64,000 nt of DNA from Jiella marina (GTDB lineage: Bacteria > Pseudomonadota > Alphaproteobacteria > Rhizobiales > Rhizobiaceae). Shown here one piece after another: positions 1-8,605 of this stretch. The stretch is taken from positions 186,001-250,000 of the forward strand of contig NZ_JAKQZG010000005.1 of NCBI RefSeq assembly GCF_024359545.1, written 5' to 3'. A model generated the notes under the pieces. The model saw nothing but the letters and a program-made list of their open reading frames with translations, did no database searches and was not told the DNA's origin. The stretch's first letter is position 1, and each line of letters opens with the position of its first letter. The position numbers and the translations under genes are program-made.

Positions 1-672
1 GAGTGGCTGATCGAGACCCACGTCCATGCCGACCACCTGTCGGCCGCGCCCTACATTCAGGGCAAGCTCGGCGGCAAGCTCGGCATCGGGAAGAACATCA
101 CGATCGTGCAGGAAACCTTCGGCAAGATCTTCAACGAGGGCACAGAGTTCCAGCGCGACGGCTCGCAGTTCGACCGCCTGTTCGAGGATGGCGACACGTA
201 CGAAGTCGGCGAGATGGAGTGCGTCGCAATCCATACGCCCGGCCACACGCCCGCCTGCATGACCCATGTGATGGGCAACGCTGCCTTTGTCGGCGACACG
301 CTCTTCATGCCGGACGGCGGCTCGGCGCGTGCGGATTTTCCCGGTGGCGATGCCGGGACACTCTACGATTCCATCCAGAAGGTCCTGGCGCTCCCCGACG
401 AGATGCGGCTCTTCATGTGCCACGACTACGGGCCGAACGGCCGGGACATTCGTTGGGAGACCACCGTGGGCGAGGAGAAGGCTCACAACATCCATGTCGG
501 GGGTGGCAAGACGCGCGAGGAGTTCGTCAAATACCGTACCGAGCGCGATGCGACCCTCGACATGCCGAAGCTGATCCTGCCGTCCTTGCAGGTGAACATG
601 CGCGCCGGCGCTCTGCCCAGCGCGGAAGACAACGGCAAGCGCTACCTGAAGGTGCCGATCAACGCGCTCTGA
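1..672 (+). CDS. MBL-fold metallo-hydrolase, persulfide dioxygenase (ETHE1)-like, 5' end missing
   Basis: The reading frame enters from the left edge, so only the last 223 residues are present. It opens almost at once with the metal-binding motif THVHADHL (residues 7-13 of the fragment). Downstream it shows TPGHTPAC, the metal-bridging Asp in FVGDTLF, and a late His in MCHDYG. The order HxHxDH, PGHT, GDTLF and CHDY matches ETHE1/Blh-type glyoxalase-II-like enzymes, which oxidise glutathione persulfide or handle related sulfur substrates in the cytoplasm. This assignment is from family knowledge; the substrate cannot be read from the sequence. A minus-strand gene converges on it, with 126 bases between the two stops. 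Confidence 0.82.
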   Translation, partial: EWLIETHVHADHLSAAPYIQGKLGGKLGIGKNITIVQETFGKIFNEGTEFQRDGSQFDRLFEDGDTYEVGEMECVAIHTPGHTPACMTHVMGNAAFVGDTLFMPDGGSARADFPGGDAGTLYDSIQKVLALPDEMRLFMCHDYGPNGRDIRWETTVGEEKAHNIHVGGGKTREEFVKYRTERDATLDMPKLILPSLQVNMRAGALPSAEDNGKRYLKVPINAL

Positions 673-798
673 TGACCGCGCCGGTTTGACGAAGAAACCC
701 GCGGGGTCGAAGCGACCGCGCGGGTTTTGCTCGGGTGCCGCGATGTCTCTTCCCGGCCCTGTCCTCTGGTCGACCGGGGCGCGAGGAGCGTAACCGAC

Positions 799-2331
799 CT
801 ACATCACTGCGCCGATCTGCCAGGGCACGAACTCCACCGTGCCGAAGCCCTGGGCCTCGCTCTTGGTCTCCTCGCCCGAAGCGACGCGGAGCATCAGATC
901 GAAGATCTCCCGACCCTTTTCCTCGATACTGACACCCTCGAGGATGGCGCCGCAATTGACGTCCATGTCCGGTTCCATCCGGCGCCACAGGTCCAGATTG
1001 GAGGCGATCTTGATGCAGGGGACCGGCTGGTAACCCGAAACGCTGCCGCGGCCGGTGGTAAAGGCGATCAGATTGGCGCCCGATGCGATCTGTCCTGTGA
1101 CCGAACACGGATCGTAGCCGGGGCTGTCCATGAACATGAAGCCGGGCCGATCGATCGGCTCGCCATATTTGTAGACGCCGGAAAGCGGAGCGGTGCCGCC
1201 CTTGGCGACGGCGCCGAGGCTCTTTTCCAGGATCGTGGTCAGCCCGCCGCGCTTGTTGCCGGGCGAGGGGTTGTTGTCCATCTCGCCGTAGTTTCGGGCC
1301 GTGTAATCCTCCCACCAGTCGATCAGGTCGATCAGCTTGCGTCCCGTCGGCTCGTCGACGGCGCGGCGCGTGAGAAGGTGTTCGGCCCCGTAGATCTCGG
1401 AGGTCTCCGACAGGATCGAGATGCCGCCATGCCGAACCAGGAGGTCCGAGGCATGGCCGAGGGCCGGATTGGCGGTAATGCCGGAATAGCCGTCGGAGCC
1501 GCCGCACTGCATGCCGAGAACGAGATGCCGGGTCGAAGCTTCCTCGCGCACCGCCTTGTCGGCTTCGGCGGCGAGCTCGCGCAGTATGGCGACGCCCTTG
1601 TCGATCGAGGCCTTGGTCCCGCCGGTCTGCTGGATCGTCATGTAGCGGAACCGGGCGCTGTCCTTGAGCGCATCCCGGTCCACCAGATCTGCGATCTGCA
1701 TCACCTCGCAACCGAGCCCCAGCATCAGGATCGCCCCGAAATTGGGATTGTGCCCATAACCCGCGAGGGTGCGGAACAGCGTCTCGTAACCCTCGTCCTT
1801 GCCCGACATGCCGCAGCCGGTGCCGTGCACGATCGGCACGATGCCGTCGACATTGGGAAACTCGTCGAGGATGTTCCGGCGGGCGATCTCGTGAGCGATG
1901 AACCGCGCCACTGAACCCGAACAGTTCACCGAGGTGAGAATGCCGAGATAGTTGCGCGTGCCGACGCGGCCCGACGGCCGGCGAAAACCCTGGAACGTCG
2001 CCGGTGTCTCGATCGGCGACAAGGGCCTTGCGGCGGAGGCGAAGGCGTAGTCCTGCTTGTGTTCCCCCATGCCGAGATTCTGGACGTGCACATGGCCGCC
2101 GGGCTCGATCTCGGCCGTCGCCGCTCCGATGATCTGGCCGTATTTGATGATCGGCTCGCCTGGCTTAATCGCCTGAATCGCCATCTTGTGGCCGGAGGGG
2201 ATGCGCTCGGCGGCCGAAACGCCTTCCGCGATCGGCGTGCCGGCGGCGATGTCCTCCAGCGCGACCATGATGTTGTCGCGGTCATGCAGGCGGAGAACGG
2301 GGGCTGGCGTGGTTGTCTCTTCGATGGTCAT
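799..2331 (-). CDS. uxaA: UxaA-family altronate/galactarate dehydratase
   Basis: A 510-residue protein of normal length for full UxaA enzymes. An N-terminal SAF domain (about residues 10-90) is followed by the dehydratase domain, with conserved stretches GRVGTRNYLGIL, GTGCGM, GLGCE, QCGGSDGYSGIT and MDSPGYDP. The family eliminates water from sugar acids such as altronate, galactarate or related aldonates to give 2-keto-3-deoxy acids, using Fe2+ or a cluster bound by conserved Cys. Its ATG overlaps the stop of the upstream dehydrogenase gene as ATGA (2328-2331), so the two are translationally coupled. With the KDPGal aldolase and kinase nearby, it probably feeds a 2-keto-3-deoxy acid into that route. 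The exact substrate is not resolved. Confidence 0.9.
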   Translation of the reverse strand: MTIEETTTPAPVLRLHDRDNIMVALEDIAAGTPIAEGVSAAERIPSGHKMAIQAIKPGEPIIKYGQIIGAATAEIEPGGHVHVQNLGMGEHKQDYAFASAARPLSPIETPATFQGFRRPSGRVGTRNYLGILTSVNCSGSVARFIAHEIARRNILDEFPNVDGIVPIVHGTGCGMSGKDEGYETLFRTLAGYGHNPNFGAILMLGLGCEVMQIADLVDRDALKDSARFRYMTIQQTGGTKASIDKGVAILRELAAEADKAVREEASTRHLVLGMQCGGSDGYSGITANPALGHASDLLVRHGGISILSETSEIYGAEHLLTRRAVDEPTGRKLIDLIDWWEDYTARNYGEMDNNPSPGNKRGGLTTILEKSLGAVAKGGTAPLSGVYKYGEPIDRPGFMFMDSPGYDPCSVTGQIASGANLIAFTTGRGSVSGYQPVPCIKIASNLDLWRRMEPDMDVNCGAILEGVSIEEKGREIFDLMLRVASGEETKSEAQGFGTVEFVPWQIGAVM

Positions 2332-3329
2332 GGAGTGACGAGAACCTTGATGAGATGGTCCCGGTCTTCGACAAGGCCGGAGAAGCGCTCGGGCAGGGCC
2401 TCGAGCGCGATGGTTTCGGATGCGATGGCGTCGGTCGGGATATGGCCCGCGCGGATGGCGCCCATCACCCGATCGAAATCCGACTTGAGCGCATTGCGCG
2501 AACCGATGATCCGGGCCTCGCGCCTGTGAAATTCGGAATCGGTGAAGGTGATGTCGTCCTTGACGACGCTGACGAGAACGGTGCTGCCGCCATGGGCGAG
2601 GAGCGGGAAGCCGGCCTCGATCGCCTTGGCACTGCCGGTTGCGTCGAACACCGCGTCGAACCCCTCGGCCGCGTCACCGGTCAGGAGGTCGTCTCCGACC
2701 ACATGAAGCCTCGAGAAACCGAAGAGCTTGCCCACCATGTCAAGCCGCGTTTGGCTGCGGTCGAGGAGATGGACGTCGGCACCGGCGATGCGGGCAAAGA
2801 GCGCCGTACCGAGGCCGATCGGCCCGGCCCCTGTGACGAGCACGAGGTCTCCCTCGCCGACGCCGGAGCGGGCGACGGCATGGGCGCCGATGGCGAGGAA
2901 CTCGACCATGGCCGCCTGCTCAGGTGACAGTCCCGTCGCGGGGTAGAGGTTTTCCTGGGGCACCGCGATCCGCGTGCACATGCCGCCGTCACGATGCACC
3001 CCCAGCACTTCGATCGCCATGCAGCAATTGGGCTTGCCGCGGCGGCAGGCCCGGCATTCTCCGCAGGCGATATAGGGATTCACCACGACGAGTTCGCCGG
3101 CATTCGGCCCGCTCGCGAGGTGACCGGACAGTTCGTGCCCGATCACCCGCGGATAGGCAAGAAACGGGTGCTTGCCTTCGAAGATGTGGTAATCGGTGCC
3201 GCAGATTCCGATCGCCGCGATGTCCACCAGCGCCCATCCTTCGGGCGCTTCCTGCGGAAGCGGCCGGCGTTCGAGGACGAAGCGCCCCGGCTCGGCGCAG
3301 AGCCCGCAGTTCATCTCTTTCATACTCAT
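2328..3329 (-). CDS. Zinc-dependent alcohol/sugar(-acid) dehydrogenase, MDR family
   Basis: About 333 residues from the chosen start. The catalytic zinc motif is GICGTDYHIFEG followed by GHELSGH. The structural zinc loop is CGECRACRRGKPNCC, and the NAD-binding fold is VTGAGPIGLG. Relatives oxidise polyols or sugar acids, for example L-galactonate, L-idonate or threonine. The frame is open upstream to 3431, but family similarity begins only near MNCGLC, so an ATG at 3329, 3323 or 3314 is preferred; 3329 is used here. It is the first gene of an operon with uxaA (ATGA overlap) and divergent from the mutarotase-like gene at 3659. Confidence 0.85.
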   Translation of the reverse strand: MSMKEMNCGLCAEPGRFVLERRPLPQEAPEGWALVDIAAIGICGTDYHIFEGKHPFLAYPRVIGHELSGHLASGPNAGELVVVNPYIACGECRACRRGKPNCCMAIEVLGVHRDGGMCTRIAVPQENLYPATGLSPEQAAMVEFLAIGAHAVARSGVGEGDLVLVTGAGPIGLGTALFARIAGADVHLLDRSQTRLDMVGKLFGFSRLHVVGDDLLTGDAAEGFDAVFDATGSAKAIEAGFPLLAHGGSTVLVSVVKDDITFTDSEFHRREARIIGSRNALKSDFDRVMGAIRAGHIPTDAIASETIALEALPERFSGLVEDRDHLIKVLVTP

Positions 3330-3658
3330 GTTCTTATGCCGACGCCCCAGCCGGATCGCGTGGCGTGCCCGTGGTCCGCCTCTCCGCGATGATGCCGAGA
3401 CCATCGTCCTTTTCTTGCCTCCCATTGGCATAAAGCCAACATGGCGGCTTTTACATGATCGCGGGGCGGTCGCACAGGGCGAAGACGCAGATATCGTCTT
3501 TGTTGGTCGCGGTGGTCCGAGGGGAGGCGGCTACGCCCGGGACGGAAATCTGCGTAGGGTTAGGCACGGACGATGCGATCCTCGCTCCTTGGCGCCAGCT
3601 CATGCGTGCTTCAGAGCGATGAGCCATCGTCTGCAGGAACGAGGAAAGGGAGGGCAGC
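3330..3658. promoter_or_regulatory. Divergent intergenic control region of the sugar-acid genes
   Basis: This 329-base spacer lies between the minus-strand dehydrogenase-uxaA operon and the plus-strand mutarotase-like gene, so it should hold both promoters. It contains an inverted repeat TTGGC-ATAAA-GCCAA (3425-3439). A purine-rich ribosome binding stretch (GGAAAGGGAGG) lies just before the ATG at 3659. No convincing coding sequence is seen. The regulator is not evident in this window. Confidence 0.55.
3425..3439. promoter_or_regulatory. Inverted repeat, candidate operator
   Basis: TTGGC and GCCAA arms are perfectly complementary and separated by five bases (ATAAA). The site lies between two divergent sugar-acid operons. 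GntR-family hexuronate regulators bind TTGG-centre-CCAA palindromes, which this resembles. That link is inference. Confidence 0.4.
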
Positions 3659-3988
3659 ATGCAGAAAATGGGTTTCGTCATCGGCATCGATCCGGAGCGG
3701 ATCGAGGAATACAAACGGGTTCATGCGGATGTCTGGCCAGAGGTCCTGGAGCGTCTGCGTCGCTCCAACATCACCAACTATTCGATCTTCCTGCGCGAGC
3801 CGGAGAATCTCATGTTCAGCTATTTCGAGTATGTCGGAGACGATTTCGAGGCTGACAACGCCGCCATTGCGGCCGATCCCGCGACGCGTGAGTGGTGGAA
3901 GCTCTGCGGCCCCATGCAGCGCCCGCTCGAAACTCGCAAGGAGGGGGAATGGTGGGCGCCGATGGAGCAGGTCTTCCATTTGGGGTGA
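3659..3988 (+). CDS. L-rhamnose/L-fucose mutarotase-like protein (DUF718/RhaM family)
   Basis: A 109-residue single-domain protein, the usual RhaM length. It starts MQKMGFVIGIDPERIEEYKR, continues HADVWPEVLERLRRSNI and FLREPENLMFSYFEYV, and ends with WWKLCGP and WAPMEQVFH. These are signatures of the dimeric alpha/beta-barrel mutarotases that interconvert anomers of L-rhamnose or L-fucose. A GGAAAGGGAGG ribosome site precedes the ATG. It is divergent from the dehydrogenase-uxaA operon and convergent with the aldolase gene. Its presence suggests a deoxy-sugar or hexose substrate for the local pathway, which is inference. Confidence 0.85.
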   Translation: MQKMGFVIGIDPERIEEYKRVHADVWPEVLERLRRSNITNYSIFLREPENLMFSYFEYVGDDFEADNAAIAADPATREWWKLCGPMQRPLETRKEGEWWAPMEQVFHLG

Positions 3989-4039
3989 CCGATCGCCCGC
4001 AATCTTGGCGCTGCTCGAGCTCTCGGTGAGAACGAGCGG

Positions 4040-4642
4040 CTACGCGGCCGCCCTGTCATAGGCTTCGACCATGCTCTTGGCCCGAACGGCGACATCCGCG
4101 GCGGACATGCCGGGCTTGTAGAGCGCTGAGCCGATACCGAATCCGGCCGCCTCGGCCTTCAGCCAATCGCCGAAGCTCTCGGGCCCGACGCCGCCCACCA
4201 TATAGAGCTTCGTCGCGGTCGGCAGCACGGCGCGGAGAGCCTTCAGACCCTCGATCCCCATCTGGAAGGCTGGAAACACCTTGAGTGCCGTTGCTCCGGC
4301 CTTGAGGCCGGCGAAGCACTCGCTCGGTGTCAGCACGCCCGGATAGCTTTCGAGCCCCGCCGCAAGGGTCGCTGCGATGACCTCCGGATCGCAATTGGGC
4401 GAGACGACCATCTTTCCGCCAGCATCGCGAACCTGCCGGACGTCCTCGGCACTCAGCACCGTACCCGCCCCGATCTGGGCGACGTCGCCATGGGCCCGGG
4501 CCATCGCCTCGATGGATTCGAGGGGCCGCGGCGAATTGAGCGGCACCTCGATCCGCGTGATGCCGGCATCGATCAGGGCGCCGCAGACCGGCAGCGCCTC
4601 GTGCGGTTCGATGCCGCGCAGAATGGCGATGATCTCTCGCAT
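4040..4642 (-). CDS. dgoA: 2-dehydro-3-deoxy-6-phosphogalactonate aldolase
   Basis: A 200-residue class I aldolase of the KDPG/KDPGal family, the expected length. It begins [16 protein letters not shown]. The catalytic Glu lies in [11 protein letters not shown], and the Schiff-base Lys lies in [13 protein letters not shown]. Other family stretches are GAGTVL and [10 protein letters not shown]. It splits 2-keto-3-deoxy-6-phosphogalactonate into pyruvate and glyceraldehyde 3-phosphate. The gene follows dgoK after nine bases on the same strand, giving the last two steps of the De Ley-Doudoroff galactonate route. The Phe-Pro after the Lys and IEVPLNSP favour the DgoA branch over Eda. Confidence 0.92.
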   Translation of the reverse strand: MREIIAILRGIEPHEALPVCGALIDAGITRIEVPLNSPRPLESIEAMARAHGDVAQIGAGTVLSAEDVRQVRDAGGKMVVSPNCDPEVIAATLAAGLESYPGVLTPSECFAGLKAGATALKVFPAFQMGIEGLKALRAVLPTATKLYMVGGVGPESFGDWLKAEAAGFGIGSALYKPGMSAADVAVRAKSMVEAYDRAAA

Positions 4643-4651
4643 CTCTTTCCT

Positions 4652-5548
4652 TCAGATCCTGTGCTTCGCGGCGGTCAGCCCTGCCAGCGTGCAGGCCTCG
4701 GCATCCCGGAGCTGCGGTGTCGTTCCCTGGCTCTCCAATGCCGACGCATAGTGCGTTGCAAGCTTCGGCGCGCCGAGAAGCGCGACTGGCCGGTCTTGCC
4801 ACAGCGCGCGGGTCGCCTGCAGTTCGGCCCCGATCAACAGTCCAGAGAGACGGGCGCGGGCCGCCTGTTCGCCGTCCTTGAGGAGAGCGTTGGCGCGCAT
4901 CTCGAAAGCGCGAAGCGCCAGATCCTGGGGCGCGGCCATGCCATCAGCGACGGCGGCCACAAAAGCGCCCTCGTCCCAGACTTCGCCGAGAGTGTGACGC
5001 AGAACCGTATGGTCGGCGATGGCCGCGAAGATCTCGCCGGTCATCGCCGTTCGGAACCGCTCGATGCGACCCTTGGAGATCTCTACCCATTTCGTGTGGC
5101 TGCCCGGCAGACAGACGATCCCTTCGAAATCCGAATCCTGCGCCAGCAGGCCGGCAATCTGGGTCTCTTCTCCGCGCATCACGTCGGCAGGCTCGGCCTG
5201 GGCTAGGCCCGGGACGATCCAGACATCGAGCCCGGGATCTGCGGCCGGGGCGCGGGTGAAAGGCTTCTGCAGGGGCGGGCAGGGTACGCGCCCATAGGCT
5301 GCCTCGGTCCAGCCCTGGCGCGCGCCGACCATGCCGCAGGCGACGATGCATGCTTGCGGCGGAAGTCGCCATTCGGCGAGCAACCGCTTCAAAGCCGGTT
5401 CGAACGCGTCGCGGGACAGGGTGCCCATGCCGTCGCCCGACCCGGCCTCGGCAAGCGGGGTGTCGGCGGCATCCATCGCCCAGGCCCTGAGGTTCGTCGT
5501 GCCCCAGTCGAGCGCGATCCAGTCCGGTGCGATCAGCGCATCGCCCAT
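4652..5548 (-). CDS. dgoK: 2-dehydro-3-deoxygalactonokinase
   Basis: From the ATG at 5548 the protein has 298 residues, normal for DgoK. The frame stays open to 5650, but the extra N-terminus is low in similarity and lacks the family start. Visible motifs are WIALDWGTTNLRAW near the N-terminus (phosphate 1 loop of the actin-like ATPase fold), ACGMVGARQGW, RGEETQIAGL and LPGSHTKWV. It phosphorylates 2-keto-3-deoxygalactonate for the aldolase encoded immediately downstream. The upstream 700 bases contain no recognisable gene and should hold its promoter. Confidence 0.92.
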   Translation of the reverse strand: MGDALIAPDWIALDWGTTNLRAWAMDAADTPLAEAGSGDGMGTLSRDAFEPALKRLLAEWRLPPQACIVACGMVGARQGWTEAAYGRVPCPPLQKPFTRAPAADPGLDVWIVPGLAQAEPADVMRGEETQIAGLLAQDSDFEGIVCLPGSHTKWVEISKGRIERFRTAMTGEIFAAIADHTVLRHTLGEVWDEGAFVAAVADGMAAPQDLALRAFEMRANALLKDGEQAARARLSGLLIGAELQATRALWQDRPVALLGAPKLATHYASALESQGTTPQLRDAEACTLAGLTAAKHRI

Positions 5549-6249
5549 GTCAGAGAACCAGGCTGCAAGAGGCGGCACCCGGGCTGCAGGAGCGGGGTGG
5601 CGAGCGGTGGCCTGTCGGTGCCCACGCCAGCACCACCGCTCCAAGATCATCGTCCATCACGGCCGTCTTCCCCATGCTTGATCCGGAGCCTCTCTCCTGA
5701 TTGGCCAGGACACCCGGCACAGGCCCCTTGGGAGACGGGTCCCGCATCGTGCCAGGCGCCGCGGCAAGCGTCAGGTCGGAGCCGCATCGAGGACGACGAT
5801 CCTTTCACGCCGGAAGGCATACGCTGCTGCGCTTCCTCTATGGCACTTTCCTACAGCATCGTTCTGAAAAGCGGAATGGTCTTTTGCTCATTAGGGACGG
5901 GTGCGCGACCTCAGTGTCGCCGTCAGCCCACGGGCCACGCAAGCATTCCACTTCCTGCCGGGGTTCCGCATTCTTGCGAGTATGCGCTTGGGGACGGTCA
6001 ATTTGTCGATGCCAACGTTGTCAGCGGGCGGCCCGATCCGACGGCGCGGAGCTGCGTTTACACTGATCTGTCAACCCGCTAGACTTCTCGGCGATCGCAG
6101 GATGGGCCCTGACGGCTGCTGTCTGCAATTTGCGCGAAAGTGGCAAAGAGAGGTGGTCCGCGGCCTCTCTCGCAAGAGCGGCCTCGCGCGTGTCGAGTGT
6201 CCAAGCCGCGGGTCGAAGGGTACGCTCGAAAAGGGGCGGCCGGAATGGC
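5549..6249. other. Non-coding spacer between dgoK and hupT
   Basis: This 701-base stretch separates two divergent transcription units, dgoK-dgoA to the left and hupT-hypF to the right. Several frames are open because of high GC, but none shows family motifs, a good ribosome site or consistent codon bias. I searched it for a -24/-12 element (TGGCAC-N5-TTGC) and found none, so hupTUV-hypF is not obviously under sigma54 control. Nothing else is identified. Confidence 0.5.
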
Positions 6250-7590
6250 ATGGCGAAGATCCAGGACCGCGAAGCCGACGAATTGATGGACACTGCCTGG
6301 ATCGACGTGATCCGGCGCATGGACGAGACCTATTCCGATCTCGTCGCCTACCAGATCGAGCTGGAAGAAAAGAACGCGGATCTGGAATCGATGCGCCAGT
6401 TCATGGAGTCCGTGCTGGGCGCCATGACCGACATTCTCATCGTCTGCGATCAGACGGGCGTGGTGATCGAGGTCAATCCGGCCCTGTCACGCCAGACCGG
6501 AGAGCCGGCATCGACGCTTGTCGGCAAATGCGCGGAAGCCGTCTTTTCCGCGGAAGCCCGCGACGGGCTCGCTGCCATGCTCCAGACCATCGCCCGCGGC
6601 CGCAAGCCGAAGCCAGCCGAGCTCTCCGTCATCGGCGGGCAGGAGCCCGCGCCTTTCGAATTCCACGGCACGCCGCGGCTCGACGCGCGCGGCCGCGTCG
6701 TGGGCGCCGTCCTGATCGGCCGACCAGTGGGCGAATTGCGCCGGGCCTATTCCTCGCTCGCCGAGACCCATGAGCAGCTCAAGGCCGCCCAGGCGCAGGT
6801 GGTGAATTCGGAGAAGATGGCCTCGCTCGGCCGCCTGGTGGCAGGCGTGGCGCATGAACTCAACAACCCGATCAGCTTCGTCTACGGCAACGCCCACGCC
6901 CTGGAGCGCTACATCGCGCGCCTGGAGACCTATTTCGATCGGCTCTGGTCAGGTGCGAGCCGCGAGGAACTCATCGCCCTGCGCAAGGAACTGAAGCTCG
7001 ACCGAGCGATCAGCCGCATTCGCGAAGCGGTCTCCGGTTCGCTCGAAGGCGCCGAGCGGGTGCGCGACATCGTCGAGGAACTTCGACGTTTTTCCGCCGA
7101 CGGAAAGGGCAAGTCCGAGCCCTTCGATCTCGTCCAGACGGTGACGACGGCGGTCGGCTGGGTCGTGAAGGGCCGTTCGAAGGAGATCGACGTGTCGATC
7201 GACGCGCCGGACCCGATCACCGCGCTCGGCCGGTCCGGTCCCATCCAGCAGGTGGTGATGAACGTCGTCCAGAATGCGCTCGACGCCATGGAGGAGATGG
7301 AGACGCCGGCGCTTTCCGTCACCATCCAGCGAACGGACGAAGGCGAGGCGCTGGTCCGGATCGCCGACCGTGGCCCGGGCATCGCGCCCGATGCACTTCA
7401 GCATCTCTTCGAGCCCTTCTTCACGACGAAACCGGTGGGCAAGGGAACCGGGCTCGGGCTTTCCCTGAGCTACAAGTTCGTGGAAGAACATGGCGGACGG
7501 CTGGTCGCGGAGAATCTGCCGGAGGGTGGAGCGGCCTTTTCCTTTCGTCTGCCCACCGTAGACGTGGGGGAGGACACATGTCGCGACTGA
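6250..7590 (+). CDS. hupT: Hydrogenase-linked sensor histidine kinase HupT
   Basis: 446 residues from the ATG at 6250, which begins MAKIQDREADELM. An earlier open extension is not supported. An N-terminal helical segment (about 1-55) is followed by a PAS-like domain (about 56-165), a short coiled coil, then the H box SLGRLVAGVAHELNNPI with His202. The ATPase core has the G1 motif IADRGPGI and G2 GKGTGLGLS. In R. capsulatus the soluble kinase HupT works with the H2 sensor HupUV and controls HupR by phosphorylation. Here it is the first gene of hupT-hupU-hupV-hypF and overlaps hupU by 13 bases, so the same circuit is inferred. Confidence 0.9.
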   Translation: MAKIQDREADELMDTAWIDVIRRMDETYSDLVAYQIELEEKNADLESMRQFMESVLGAMTDILIVCDQTGVVIEVNPALSRQTGEPASTLVGKCAEAVFSAEARDGLAAMLQTIARGRKPKPAELSVIGGQEPAPFEFHGTPRLDARGRVVGAVLIGRPVGELRRAYSSLAETHEQLKAAQAQVVNSEKMASLGRLVAGVAHELNNPISFVYGNAHALERYIARLETYFDRLWSGASREELIALRKELKLDRAISRIREAVSGSLEGAERVRDIVEELRRFSADGKGKSEPFDLVQTVTTAVGWVVKGRSKEIDVSIDAPDPITALGRSGPIQQVVMNVVQNALDAMEEMETPALSVTIQRTDEGEALVRIADRGPGIAPDALQHLFEPFFTTKPVGKGTGLGLSLSYKFVEEHGGRLVAENLPEGGAAFSFRLPTVDVGEDTCRD

Positions 7591-8597
7591 CACCTGCGAA
7601 GAAGACGATGCTCTGGCTGCAGTCCGCCGGTTGCGGGGGCTGCACCATGTCGCTGCTCTGCGCCGAGGATCCACCGCTGCTGGATGCTCTCGATGATTTC
7701 GGCATCGACTGCCTGTGGCACCCGACGATCTCGGAGGAGAGCGGCGCCGAAGTCGTCGCCCTGCTGGAGGCGATCGCCGAAGGTCGACAGAAACTCGACA
7801 TCCTCTGCTTCGAGGGCTCGGTCGTGCGCGGGCCGGCGGACACCGGCGGCTTTCACATGCTGGCGGGCACCGGCAAGCCGATGCTCCATTGGCTGCGGCG
7901 CCTTGCACCAAAGGCCCGAGACGTCGTGGCGGTCGGGACCTGCGCGGCCTTCGGCGGCGTCACCTCGGCCGGCGCCAACCCGTCGGACGCCTGCGGTCTG
8001 CAATATGACGGCAATCTGCCCGGCGGTGCGCTCGGTGCCGAATTTCGTTCGCTCTCCGGCAATCCGGTCATCAATGTCGCCGGCTGCCCGACCCATCCGA
8101 ACTGGGTGGTCGAAGCCTTGATGATGCTGGCCGAGGACGGCATCGGGCCCGACGATCTCGATCGGCTCTCCCGCCCGCGCTTTTACGCCGATCACCTCGT
8201 CCATCACGGCTGTTCGCGCAACGAATATTACGAGTACAAGGCGAGCGCCCATCATCTGTCTGAACTGGGCTGCATGATGGAAAATCTCGGCTGCCTCGGC
8301 ACCCAGGCCCATGGCGACTGCAACACGCGAAGCTGGAACGGCGAAGGCTCCTGCACGAGCGGCGGCTACCCCTGCATTAACTGCACGGCGCCCGAGTTCG
8401 AGGAGCCTGGCCGCGTCTTCACCGAGACGCCGAAGATCGGTGGCGTGCCGATCGGCCTGCCGACGGACATGCCCAAGGCCTGGTTCATCGCGCTCGCTTC
8501 GCTGTCGCGCGCCGCGACGCCGGAGCGGCTGAGGGCAAACGCCACCGCCGACCGCATCGTCTCGCCGCCCTCGATCAAGTCCACGAACCGGCGCTGA
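7578..8597 (+). CDS. hupU: Regulatory (H2-sensing) [NiFe]-hydrogenase small subunit HupU/HoxB
   Basis: A 339-residue small subunit with no Tat signal peptide, as in cytoplasmic sensor hydrogenases. The proximal cluster motif is SAGCGGCTMS, the ordinary CxxC form and not the six-Cys form of HupS. Further cluster Cys are in GTCAAFGGVTSAGANP, VAGCPTHPNW, HHGCSRNEYYEYKAS, GCLGTQAHGDCNTRSWN and YPCINCTAPEF. Lack of the twin-arginine leader and pairing with HupV place it in the regulatory group (2b). It overlaps hupT by 13 bases and precedes hupV by eight, so all three sensor parts are made together. Confidence 0.93.
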   Translation: MSRLTPAKKTMLWLQSAGCGGCTMSLLCAEDPPLLDALDDFGIDCLWHPTISEESGAEVVALLEAIAEGRQKLDILCFEGSVVRGPADTGGFHMLAGTGKPMLHWLRRLAPKARDVVAVGTCAAFGGVTSAGANPSDACGLQYDGNLPGGALGAEFRSLSGNPVINVAGCPTHPNWVVEALMMLAEDGIGPDDLDRLSRPRFYADHLVHHGCSRNEYYEYKASAHHLSELGCMMENLGCLGTQAHGDCNTRSWNGEGSCTSGGYPCINCTAPEFEEPGRVFTETPKIGGVPIGLPTDMPKAWFIALASLSRAATPERLRANATADRIVSPPSIKSTNRR

Positions 8598-8605
8598 CGG
8601 TTCGC

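Noticed and set aside
5833-5850. TGGCAC followed by TACA upstream of hupT as a sigma54 promoter
   Set aside because: The -12 half does not match TTGC, so the critical GC is missing.
5354-6082. Open frames in the dgoK-hupT spacer as possible genes
   Set aside because: Conflicting frames, no ribosome site, Arg/Pro/Ser-rich composition, and partial overlap with dgoK.
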